Positions 41,078-48,627 of a stretch of DNA of 64,000 nt are shown here, in pieces. Under the pieces are notes generated by a model. The model was not told the origin of the DNA. It saw only the letters and a program-made list of their open reading frames with translations, and searched no databases. A program made the position numbers and the translations under genes. Source of the stretch: an uncultured Christensenella sp. (GTDB taxonomy: Bacteria; Bacillota; Clostridia; Christensenellales; Borkfalkiaceae); assembly GCA_910579705.1 (NCBI GenBank), contig CAJTUI010000010.1, forward strand, positions 11,747-75,746, given 5' to 3'. Each line of letters starts with the position of its first letter. Positions within the stretch are counted from its first letter, which is position 1.

Positions 41078-41206
41078 TAAAAAATAAAAGACTTCCGACT
41101 TAAATTTCTTTAAGTCGAAAGTCTTGTTACCTTTTTTAAGGCGTCAAACCCCGAGCGTTTAAGCTGTGATGACGAGGTTTGTCTTTTAACTACTCCCTTT
41201 CAACGG
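41078..41206 (-). ncRNA. yybP-ykoY (manganese) riboswitch
   Basis: The leader contains GGGAGTAG near the 5' end and AACAAGACTTT near the 3' end, the two conserved loops of this class. P1 can form between GTTGAAAG (41197-41204) and CTTTCGAC (41114-41121). The latter also lies in a long terminator stem (41088-41125) followed by T-rich sequence (41078-41087). P1 and terminator exclude each other, as in an Mn2+-ON switch. Confidence 0.88.
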
Positions 41207-41210
41207 GTAT

Positions 41211-41239
41211 ATCTTAATACTTCAAAATCGTGATGTCAA
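41211..41239 (-). promoter_or_regulatory. Promoter of the riboswitch-exchanger unit, inside the nnr 3' end
   Basis: TTGACA (41234-41239, within nnr codons), 17-base spacer, TAAGAT (41211-41216). Transcription would begin right at P1 of the riboswitch. Confidence 0.75.
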
Positions 41240-42664
41240 GTATTTTACAGCTTTTGGTAAATTATTTATTATATCTTTCGCGGTCGCGCACCAGTCCGTC
41301 CTTTGCTCCGAACTAATCTCGGCCGCAACGCCTAAGACAAACGCAGAGCAGACAGCCGCGTCGAAAGGCGCAAGCCCCCGCGCCGCACTGCCGCACATAT
41401 AGCCCGTAAGCATATCGCCGCTGCCTGCCTTTGCAAGCGCGGTACTGCCGCGCGTGTTAATCGCCGCGCCGTCCTCGCCGCATATAATGCTGGCCGCGCC
41501 TTTCAGGAGCAGGGTCACGCCGTATTCCTTTGAAAACCTGCGCGCAAGCCCGACCGTATCGGACAAAATTTCGTTAGTTCCAAGCCCCGTCAAACGTGAA
41601 AACTCTTTCACGTGCGGGGTCAGAACAACGCGGCAACGCTTTTGTTGCTTTAATATCTCTTTGCCGTACACGGACAGCGCGTTCAGCCCGTCTGCGTCTA
41701 TTATAAGCGTTCCGCCGTATTCTGTAAGCAGTCTTTTGATTTGTGCGTAAAGCTCCTCGCTTACCCCGCACCCAGAGCCGATTGCTATCGCCTGAGCGTT
41801 CAAGTCGGGTTCGTCCGCGAAAATCGCCTGCGGAAATTTAGCGGCAAGCGCAAGTTTAACTTTCTCCTCGGTTACCAGCTTTACATATCCGCAACCCGAC
41901 TTCAACGCCGCCTCCACGGCGAGCGCGGCCGCGCCGATATATTTCCAGCTACCCACAACTATACACGCCGAACCGTAACTGCCCTTGTGCGTATTGCGTT
42001 TGCGCGCGGGGAAATACCGCTTAATATCCGTTTCCGTATACAAGTACATATAATCGCAAGGCGGACAGACAATCCCAATATCCCGCTTTACAACCTTGCC
42101 GCAATAGTCGGCGCTGTCGCCAAAAAAGTGCCCGACCTTGTATTCCGCAACCGCGACCGTAACGTCTGCCTTAACCGCGGAGCCTAGCACAAGCCCGCAA
42201 TCCCCGCTGATACCGCTAGGAATGTCCGCAGAAACGACGAACGCGCCGCAGGCGTTTATCTTTTCTATTACTTCCGCGTATCTGCCCGTAACTTCGCGCG
42301 ACAGCCCCGTTCCGAATATACAGTCAACAATAACGTCCGCGGAAATCTCCCGCGCGTACTCGCCGCCGTAAGCCTTTCTTTCTCTGGCGCAGTCCTCGGA
42401 CGCGGCTCCGTCAAAAGCGAAAACCTTTACGTCCGCGCCCCGACCGCGCAACACCTCGGCGCAAACATAACCATCGCCGCCATTGTTGCCCGTACCGCAA
42501 ACTACGAGAATGCTCTTCAAGCCGCGCTCTTCGGCGGCCCTTAAAACTTCCTCCGCGATACTTGCTCCCGCACGGCGCATAAGTGTCCGCGACGGTATGC
42601 CCGATACACTAACAGTATATTCGTCCGCGGCGCGCATTTGCGAATTAGTCAATACTTTTTCCAT
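41222..42664 (-). CDS. nnr: Bifunctional NAD(P)HX epimerase/dehydratase
   Basis: This 480-residue enzyme repairs hydrated NAD(P)H. The N-terminal YjeF epimerase domain has VVCGTGNNGGDGYVCA and ADIPSGISGD; the C-terminal ribokinase-fold dehydratase domain has GSYGSACIVVGS, LTPHVKEFSRLTG and the ATP/ADP-site KAGSGDMLTGYMCG. It overlaps birA by one base. The promoter of the next unit lies inside its last codons. Confidence 0.96.
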   Translation of the reverse strand: MEKVLTNSQMRAADEYTVSVSGIPSRTLMRRAGASIAEEVLRAAEERGLKSILVVCGTGNNGGDGYVCAEVLRGRGADVKVFAFDGAASEDCARERKAYGGEYAREISADVIVDCIFGTGLSREVTGRYAEVIEKINACGAFVVSADIPSGISGDCGLVLGSAVKADVTVAVAEYKVGHFFGDSADYCGKVVKRDIGIVCPPCDYMYLYTETDIKRYFPARKRNTHKGSYGSACIVVGSWKYIGAAALAVEAALKSGCGYVKLVTEEKVKLALAAKFPQAIFADEPDLNAQAIAIGSGCGVSEELYAQIKRLLTEYGGTLIIDADGLNALSVYGKEILKQQKRCRVVLTPHVKEFSRLTGLGTNEILSDTVGLARRFSKEYGVTLLLKGAASIICGEDGAAINTRGSTALAKAGSGDMLTGYMCGSAARGLAPFDAAVCSAFVLGVAAEISSEQRTDWCATAKDIINNLPKAVKYLTSRF

Positions 42665-43344
42665 TAAATTCTTAAAGACACCTCTGCGGAACTTATTTTT
42701 TTAAGACTTCCGCCAATCACGCAGATAAGACTTCCGTCCGCGTCCACGTCCACGGCGCAGGCCGTCTGCTCCCCGCAGGCCGTGCGGAGCGTCACCTCCC
42801 TGCCGAACCAGTTTATGTACTTTTTATATTCCGCCACGGAATATCTTTTACTTAAATTCGCGGTCAGTATATCCCTTACTTTTTCAAGCGGGATTTCCTC
42901 GCCCGTTTCCGAAGAGAGCGTTGTCGCAATCGCGCGAAGTTCTTCTGGGAGTCTGTTGTTGACGTTCACGCCGATACCGACAATCGAACGCGAGATAAAA
43001 CTGCCAGTAAACGTGCTTTCTATGAGCGTGCCGCAAATTTTCTTGCCGTTCACCAGAACGTCGTTAGCCCAGCGTATAACGGGCTTTAAACCGAAACTTT
43101 CCACCGTGCGACAAACCGCCACGCTTGCATCCACCATAATCCTGAACGCCTCGGTTGTTTTGAAATCCTTATAATATCTCATAACGGACAGATACAGCCC
43201 GCCGTCGTCGGAAACGAAATTTCTGCCTTTCGTGCCCTTTCCTGCCGTCTGCCGTTTCGCAACTACGATAATATCCTTTTTACCGTGCTCGCGCTTACAG
43301 TACTCGTTCGTCGAATCTACGCTTTCAAGCTCAATAATCTTCAT
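42664..43344 (-). CDS. birA: Biotin-protein ligase (BirA, class I)
   Basis: The 226-residue protein attaches biotin to carrier domains such as that of acetyl-CoA carboxylase. Motifs are SVDSTNEYCK, the biotinyl-AMP loop GKGTKGRNF and RWANDVLVNGKKICGTLIE. There is no N-terminal DNA-binding domain, so it should not act as a repressor. It overlaps recX by 14 bases and probably depends on translational coupling. Confidence 0.95.
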   Translation of the reverse strand: MKIIELESVDSTNEYCKREHGKKDIIVVAKRQTAGKGTKGRNFVSDDGGLYLSVMRYYKDFKTTEAFRIMVDASVAVCRTVESFGLKPVIRWANDVLVNGKKICGTLIESTFTGSFISRSIVGIGVNVNNRLPEELRAIATTLSSETGEEIPLEKVRDILTANLSKRYSVAEYKKYINWFGREVTLRTACGEQTACAVDVDADGSLICVIGGSLKKISSAEVSLRI

Positions 43345-43942
43345 AGCCCAACCGCTCCAACGCGCTCTTCGCCGTATCGTAGGAATAACCTTTCGACAAC
43401 AGGTATTTAAAGCCTTTGTACATAGTCTGCTTATCCGTCGGCTTTCCGCGCATATATTTTTCTAGAACCGCGAATGCCGCATCCCCGTCCTCTTCCGTAT
43501 CTTCCAGCGCCGCCTCGATCGCGCCCCTTTCCGCGCCGCGCTTTATAAGGTCGGCTTCCAGCGCGCGCTTGCCCTTGCCTTTAACGCTCTGCACGTACGC
43601 CCTGCAATACGCGTAATCGTCTACGAATTTATGGTATTCCAGCCGTTCCAGCACGTAATTTATCACGGCTTCCGTATAACCTTTCTTGGCGAGAAAACCG
43701 CTCATCTGGCTGCGCGTTTTCATAGACGCCGAAAGATGCGTCATCGCCTTGTCGAGCGCCGCGCTCTTTTCCGTTTCCAGCTGGATTTCGTCCAACCGCT
43801 CTTTTTCTATTTCCTCGCCCGCTTTAAGGTGGAATTTTATTGCCGTTTCAAGTTTAATGCCGCAATAAAACCTGCCGTCCACATATATGTTGCACCGCGC
43901 TTTGTCCTTAACCTGCGGCTCTATCGAAGTTATGATTGCCAT
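43331..43942 (-). CDS. recX: RecX regulatory protein
   Basis: RecX modulates RecA filaments. The 203-residue protein shows the three-helix repeats of the family (LDKAMTHLSASMKTRSQMSGFLAKKGY, YAYCRAYVQSVKGKGKRALEADLIKRG). It heads recX-birA-nnr. The ATG at 43942 has no Shine-Dalgarno sequence and lies six bases from the -10, so the transcript is predicted to be leaderless. Confidence 0.93.
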   Translation of the reverse strand: MAIITSIEPQVKDKARCNIYVDGRFYCGIKLETAIKFHLKAGEEIEKERLDEIQLETEKSAALDKAMTHLSASMKTRSQMSGFLAKKGYTEAVINYVLERLEYHKFVDDYAYCRAYVQSVKGKGKRALEADLIKRGAERGAIEAALEDTEEDGDAAFAVLEKYMRGKPTDKQTMYKGFKYLLSKGYSYDTAKSALERLGYEDY

Positions 43943-43948
43943 AAAATA

Positions 43949-43977
43949 ATTTTAACATCGGCACGGCGATTTGTCAA
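43949..43977 (-). promoter_or_regulatory. Promoter of recX-birA-nnr, predicted leaderless
   Basis: TTGACA (43972-43977), 17-base spacer, TAAAAT (43949-43954), then six bases to the ATG at 43942. Confidence 0.75.
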
Positions 43978-43985
43978 TATAATAA

Positions 43986-44010
43986 AAATCCCGAAAAACT
44001 TTCGGGATTT
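43986..44010 (-). terminator. Intrinsic terminator after yigZ
   Basis: Stem AAATCCCGAA/TTCGGGATTT with a 5-base loop, followed by T-rich sequence on the minus strand. Confidence 0.85.
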
Positions 44011-44015
44011 AAGTT

Positions 44016-44645
44016 TCATATTTTGAACGGAAAAAAGTATTCTCTGATTTTGCTTATCCTTATTCTGCCGTTCAGCCTGTCGATAGCACCGCGGTTGAAT
44101 TGCTCCTCTTCGCTCTTTTTTACGGCGACGGTAAAAACAACCTCGTCGGCGTAGTCCACCGCCGTAACGTCCGCGCCGCTTTCCGAAAAATACCGCATAG
44201 CCGCGTCTACCGAGTTATACCCCACCGCGTAAAAACTTTCGCTGCACATCTCGTACAGGACTTTCTGCGCCGCGTCCAGATTTTCGGCGGCGCAACCCGA
44301 ATACGCGCGCAACAGCCCGCCCGCACCCAGCTTAATTCCGCCGAAATACCGAGTTACCACAACCGCGGTCTTATACAGCTTTTTGTTTTTTATTACTTCG
44401 AGTATCGGCATTCCCGCAGTGCCCTGCGGTTCGCCCGCGTCCGAAAAGCGCAAAAAATTACCCAAATCGTCGCAAATATACGCAAAACAGTTATGCGTGG
44501 CGTCCGCGTACTCGGCGCTTACGCGCGAGATAAACGCCTTAGCCTGCTCCTCGCCCTCGACGTGCGCCGAGGTTGTTATAAAGCGCGACTTTTCTATTAC
44601 CTTCTCGCTCTTATGCTCGCCGTTTACAGAGAGATACCGCAACAT
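44016..44645 (-). CDS. yigZ: YigZ/IMPACT-family protein
   Basis: The 209-residue protein has the IMPACT N-terminal domain (EKSRFITTSAHV, DATHNCFAYICDD, SDAGEPQGTAGMPILEV, VVTRYFGGIKLGAGGLLRAY) and a small C-terminal ferredoxin-like domain. Eukaryotic relatives inhibit the Gcn2 kinase; the bacterial role is unclear. It overlaps tyrS by one base (TAATG), so it is translated with it. Confidence 0.95.
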   Translation of the reverse strand: MLRYLSVNGEHKSEKVIEKSRFITTSAHVEGEEQAKAFISRVSAEYADATHNCFAYICDDLGNFLRFSDAGEPQGTAGMPILEVIKNKKLYKTAVVVTRYFGGIKLGAGGLLRAYSGCAAENLDAAQKVLYEMCSESFYAVGYNSVDAAMRYFSESGADVTAVDYADEVVFTVAVKKSEEEQFNRGAIDRLNGRIRISKIREYFFPFKI

Positions 44646-45835
44646 TATACAAGATTAATCTTAACGTGAATTTTCTTGCCCTTGTGCACCGTGTCGCCGC
44701 TGTTTACGGGCTCGTTAATGTCAGTGACCTTTTTATCGTTCAGGGAAACGCCGCCCTGCTGAATAAGCCGCCTTGCCTCGCCGTTGGACGCGCAGATGCC
44801 CGCCGCAACCAGAACCTGAATTATGGTCGCGTTTTCGCAGTGCACGTCCTTTTCGGGAAGTTCGCCCCCGCCGCCGAACGCCGCGCGCGCCTGATTTTGC
44901 GCAAGTATCGCCTTGTCCTCGCCGTGCACTATTTTCGTAAGCTCGTAAGCGAGCACTTCCTTGGCCGCGTTGATACGCTCGTCCCTGTGCGCGACAAGCG
45001 CGTCGATTTGCGGAACGGGCAGGAACGTGAGAAGTTTAAGGCACTTTTCAACGTCCGCATCCGCGGTGTTGCGCCAGTACTGGTAGAACTCGTACGGGCT
45101 TGTCTTTGTTTCGTCAAGCCAGACCGCGCCTTTTTCGGTTTTGCCCATTTTCTTGCCTTCGCTTGTCGTGAGCAAAGTGAAAGTCATTGCGTAGGCGGGT
45201 TTCTTCTCTTTGACCCTGATAAGGTTTGCGCCCGCAAGAATATTGGACCACTGGTCGTCGCCGCCGAGTTCCAGCGCGCAACCGTAGTCTTTGAAGAGCT
45301 TTAAAAAATCATAGCCCTGCATAAGCATATAATTGAATTCGAGGAACGACAACCCGCGTTCAAGACGGGTTTCGAAACATTTCGCGCGGAGCATTTCGTT
45401 TACGGAAAAATGAACGCCGATGTCGCGGATAAATTGCAGATAGTTCAACCCCGTAAGCCAGTCGGCGTTGTTTACTATAATCGCGCCGTTATCGCCCTCG
45501 AAACTTATAAACTTGGACATCTGCTTTTTGAAACATTCCACGTGATAATCTATTGTTTCGCGCGTCATCATCTTGCGCATATCCGTCTTACCCGTGGGAT
45601 CGCCTATCATAGCCGTTCCGCCGCCTATCAGGATTATGGGGCGGTGGCCTGCGTCCTGCATATGCTTCATTGCGATAAGCTGTAAAAAGTGGCCTATATG
45701 CAGGCTGTCGGCCGTGGGGTCGAAACCGATATAGAAAGTTACGCTTTCGCTGCCCAGAAGTTTATATAAATCTTCTTCGTATACCGTCTGTTTTACGAAA
45801 CCTCTCTCGCGGAGAGTATCCATTACGTTGCTCAT
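44645..45835 (-). CDS. tyrS: Tyrosyl-tRNA synthetase
   Basis: The 396-residue class I enzyme has HIGH at residues 46-49, a KMSKS-type loop reading KKMGKT, and a C-terminal S4 domain (EARRLIQQGGVSLNDKKV). I start it at 45835, where AAGGAGTTTTTA precedes the ATG. No T-box is present in the short leader, unlike thrS. Confidence 0.97.
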   Translation of the reverse strand: MSNVMDTLRERGFVKQTVYEEDLYKLLGSESVTFYIGFDPTADSLHIGHFLQLIAMKHMQDAGHRPIILIGGGTAMIGDPTGKTDMRKMMTRETIDYHVECFKKQMSKFISFEGDNGAIIVNNADWLTGLNYLQFIRDIGVHFSVNEMLRAKCFETRLERGLSFLEFNYMLMQGYDFLKLFKDYGCALELGGDDQWSNILAGANLIRVKEKKPAYAMTFTLLTTSEGKKMGKTEKGAVWLDETKTSPYEFYQYWRNTADADVEKCLKLLTFLPVPQIDALVAHRDERINAAKEVLAYELTKIVHGEDKAILAQNQARAAFGGGGELPEKDVHCENATIIQVLVAAGICASNGEARRLIQQGGVSLNDKKVTDINEPVNSGDTVHKGKKIHVKINLV

Positions 45836-45854
45836 TAAAAACTCCTTTTCAACC

Positions 45855-45883
45855 ATATTAACACCATAGCCGAAATTTTGCAA
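45855..45883 (-). promoter_or_regulatory. Promoter of tyrS-yigZ
   Basis: TTGCAA (45878-45883), 17-base spacer, TAATAT (45855-45860), about 20 bases before the ATG. Confidence 0.7.
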
Positions 45884-45926
45884 TTAAAAAAGCGGTAAAG
45901 CACAAGCTTAAACCGCAAAAATATTT

Positions 45927-45952
45927 AATCCCCGCCGATTACGGCAGGGATT
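45927..45952 (-). terminator. Intrinsic terminator after sigK
   Basis: Stem AATCCCCGCCG/CGGCAGGGATT (one C/A mismatch as written, G-T on the minus-strand RNA) with a 4-base loop, followed by AT-rich sequence on the minus strand. Confidence 0.7.
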
Positions 45953-45963
45953 TTCTTTACAAA

Positions 45964-46668
45964 TCAGTCGGTAAAAAAGTCGTCCTTGGACAAATTTTCG
46001 CGCGCCTTTTCAATCGCGCGTTTTTCTATTCTGGAAATATAAGAACGCGATATGCCAAGCTTTTTCGCAACTTCCCTCTGCGGCATAGCCGTGCCGTCTT
46101 CCAGCCCGTATCTCAGCGACAAAATTACGAATTCGCGCTCGTTCAGAAACTTTTTCAGGTATGCGACGAATTTTTCGCGCTGTATGCTCTTCTCCACCTG
46201 CGCAAACACGCTTTCCTCTTTTTCGGCGAGAAGGTCTATAAGCGTAAGCTCGTTTCCGTCTTTGTCCACGCCCACGGGGTCGGACAGAGAAACGTTGTTT
46301 TTATGCTTTTTACCCGAACGCAACAGCATTAAAATTTCGTTCTCTATACACCGCGCGGTATAAGTGGCAAGCTGAGTGCCCTTTCCTTCCTGAAAGGTGC
46401 TGATTGCCTTAATGAGCCCGATAGACCCGACCGACAGCAAATCGTCCGTTTCGGCCGCGCCCGTGTATTTCTTGACGATATGCGCCACAAGCCGCATATT
46501 GTGCCTGATTAATATGTTTTTTGCCTCCGTATCGCCCGCGCGCGCCAGCGCGAGATACTTGCTCTCGTCCTCGGGCGACAAAGGTTTCGGGAACGTGCCG
46601 TTGTCGCGCACCAGCCCCGTAAAAAAGAAAATTTTGCCGAAAAGCAGACTTAAAAAATCGAAAAACAT
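45964..46668 (-). CDS. sigK: Sporulation sigma factor SigK type
   Basis: The 234-residue sigma-70 family factor matches SigK: a hydrophobic N-terminal pro-sequence (LSLLFGKIFFFTGLV) followed by FPKPLSPEDESKYL, region 2 (NILIRHNMRLVAHIVKKYT, DLLSVGSIGLIKAISTFQ, LATYTARCIENEILM) and region 4 (REVAKKLGISRSYISRIEKRAI). SigK directs late gene expression in the mother cell. The gene is in one piece, with no skin-type insertion. AGAGGTAAGGT precedes the ATG. This makes endospore formation, or a recent spore-forming ancestor, likely. Confidence 0.92.
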   Translation of the reverse strand: MFFDFLSLLFGKIFFFTGLVRDNGTFPKPLSPEDESKYLALARAGDTEAKNILIRHNMRLVAHIVKKYTGAAETDDLLSVGSIGLIKAISTFQEGKGTQLATYTARCIENEILMLLRSGKKHKNNVSLSDPVGVDKDGNELTLIDLLAEKEESVFAQVEKSIQREKFVAYLKKFLNEREFVILSLRYGLEDGTAMPQREVAKKLGISRSYISRIEKRAIEKARENLSKDDFFTD

Positions 46669-46684
46669 ACCTTACCTCTAAGGG

Positions 46685-46713
46685 TAATGTATGTTTCCGA
46701 CAGTTTGTACTAT
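46685..46713 (-). promoter_or_regulatory. Possible SigE/SigK-type promoter of sigK
   Basis: Minus-strand CATACATTA (46685-46693) fits the -10 patterns CATACANT (SigE) and CATANNNTA (SigK), with ATAGT about 15 bases upstream as a -35. No SigA-type promoter was seen here. In Bacillus sigK is transcribed by exactly these two factors. Confidence 0.4.
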
Positions 46714-46731
46714 GCTGAAAAGCATAATTAT

Positions 46732-48627
46732 TTATTCTAATTCGAATGCACCCGTGTACAGCTGATAATACTTTCCTCTCTCGGAAATAAGCTGCTCGTG
46801 GTCGCCGCGCTCGATAATCTCGCCGTGTTCGAGAACCATAATCGCCTTGCTGTTTCTTACGGTCGACAGTCTGTGCGCGATAACGAACACCGTCCTGCCC
46901 TCCATAAGCTTATCCATAGCCTGCTCGATAAGTTTTTCCGTACGCGTGTCTATCGATGACGTCGCCTCGTCGAGTATGAGCACGGGGCACTGCGACACCA
47001 TAGCGCGCGCTATCGCAAGCAACTGCCTTTGACCCTGAGATAGGTTTGCTCCGTCGCCAGTAATTACCGTGTCGTATCCGTCGGGCAGGTGCGTAATAAA
47101 GAAATCGGCGTTTGCAAGCTTTGCGGCGGCTTTGCACTCCTCGTCCGTCGCGTTGAGTCTGCCGTAACGGATGTTGTCCATAACAGTGCCCGTAAACAGG
47201 TGAGTGTCCTGCAACACCACGCCCAGACTTTTTCTCAAATCGTCCTTTTTAATGCTCTTGATGTCCAGTCCGTCATAGGTAATCTCGCCAGACTGAATAT
47301 CGTAAAACCTGTTGATAAGGTTCGTAATCGTCGTCTTGCCCGCGCCCGTGGAACCGACGAACGCAATTTTCTGGCCGGGCTTTGCGTAAAGACTGATATT
47401 TTTAAGAATTACTTTTTCGGACGTGTATCCGAACACTACGTCGTTAAAGCGTATGTCGCCTTTAAGCGGCACATAGTCGTGTCCGCCGTCTTCGCGCGGT
47501 TTTTTCCAGGCCCAGACACCTTCCTCGTATTCGCCGTAAGTCAAAGTAACGTCGCCGCCCTTGTCTTCGGGAGAAGTATCTACCATTTCGAATATTCGTT
47601 CCGCGCCCGCAAGAGCCATAACTATGGCGTTGAACTGTTGCGACACCTGCATAATCGGCATATTGAACTGCCTGGTATACGCGAGGAACGACACAAGCAT
47701 ACCCGCCGAAACGGCTATTCCGCCGCCCTGAGCCGCGCTGTACGCAGAAAGCAAAGCATACTGCGCGCCCGAAACTATGAGTATAAACCCTACCACAGCA
47801 ACCAAAACATACTGCAGATAGCCGAGATTGTTGTTTACGGGGCCCATAACGAACGCGTAAGTATTTGCCTTGCTCCCGACTTCGTTAAGCTCGTCGTTGA
47901 GTACTTTGAAACGTTCGCGCGCTTTCTGCTCGTGACAAAAAACTTTGATTACCTTCTGACCTTCGGTCATTTCTTCGACGTAGCCGTTGAGCGCGCCGAG
48001 TGAGCGTTGCTGTTTAAGGAAGTTTTTCGCCGACCTGCTGCCTATTATCTTGATAAGAACTACCATTATAAACAGCATAACGGTAATCAACAGCGTCAGG
48101 GTAAAGCTGAAATACAGCATAAACGCAAAGACAAACAATAACGATAAAAGGGACGAAATTATCTGCGGGATCGTCTGCGACAGCAACTGGCGCATAGTGT
48201 CCACGTCGTTCGTATAAAGGCTCATCAAATCGCCGTGGGTATGAGTATCGAAAAACTTCAAAGGCAGATACTGCATCTTCGAAAACATTTCGTCGCGCAT
48301 TTTTTTCAGCGTGCCCTGCGCAATATACATCATTATCCTGTTATATCCGAACGCCGAGAGAACGCCAACAACGTAGATACAGGCTATGATTATTACGTTT
48401 GTATAGATTAATTTTATATCAGCGCCCGCGCCCTTGGTAAGCTCCGTTATTATCGGCGCGAAACGCGACGCGCCCAGAACGTTTGCCGCCGAAGAAAGTA
48501 TTACAAACAATACTACGAAAAAGGTAGCGGCTTTGTATCCAGAAAACGCATAAGAAAGAAGTCTGCCAAGCGTTTTTACGGGGTTCTTTGCGCCCCTGTA
48601 TTTGTTTTTTCCCTGCTTACCGCTCAT
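46732..48627 (-). CDS. ABC exporter subunit, canonical ATPase site
   Basis: The 631-residue protein has an N-terminal six-helix transmembrane domain and a C-terminal ATPase domain: Walker A GSTGAGKTTI, signature NLSQGQRQ, Walker B VLILDEATSSID with the catalytic Glu. It pairs with the next-upstream gene as a heterodimeric exporter. I start it at 48627, preceded by GGGAGGTGA and overlapping the partner's end by 11 bases. An extra stretch of about 25 residues precedes the ATPase domain. The MarR partner suggests drug or toxic-compound export. Confidence 0.94.
   Translation of the reverse strand: MSGKQGKNKYRGAKNPVKTLGRLLSYAFSGYKAATFFVVLFVILSSAANVLGASRFAPIITELTKGAGADIKLIYTNVIIIACIYVVGVLSAFGYNRIMMYIAQGTLKKMRDEMFSKMQYLPLKFFDTHTHGDLMSLYTNDVDTMRQLLSQTIPQIISSLLSLLFVFAFMLYFSFTLTLLITVMLFIMVVLIKIIGSRSAKNFLKQQRSLGALNGYVEEMTEGQKVIKVFCHEQKARERFKVLNDELNEVGSKANTYAFVMGPVNNNLGYLQYVLVAVVGFILIVSGAQYALLSAYSAAQGGGIAVSAGMLVSFLAYTRQFNMPIMQVSQQFNAIVMALAGAERIFEMVDTSPEDKGGDVTLTYGEYEEGVWAWKKPREDGGHDYVPLKGDIRFNDVVFGYTSEKVILKNISLYAKPGQKIAFVGSTGAGKTTITNLINRFYDIQSGEITYDGLDIKSIKKDDLRKSLGVVLQDTHLFTGTVMDNIRYGRLNATDEECKAAAKLANADFFITHLPDGYDTVITGDGANLSQGQRQLLAIARAMVSQCPVLILDEATSSIDTRTEKLIEQAMDKLMEGRTVFVIAHRLSTVRNSKAIMVLEHGEIIERGDHEQLISERGKYYQLYTGAFELE

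Noticed and set aside
46712..46725. Short hairpin ATGCT/AGCAT as terminator of the ABC operon
   Set aside because: The stem is only 5 bp and lacks a T-run, and it overlaps the possible sigK promoter.
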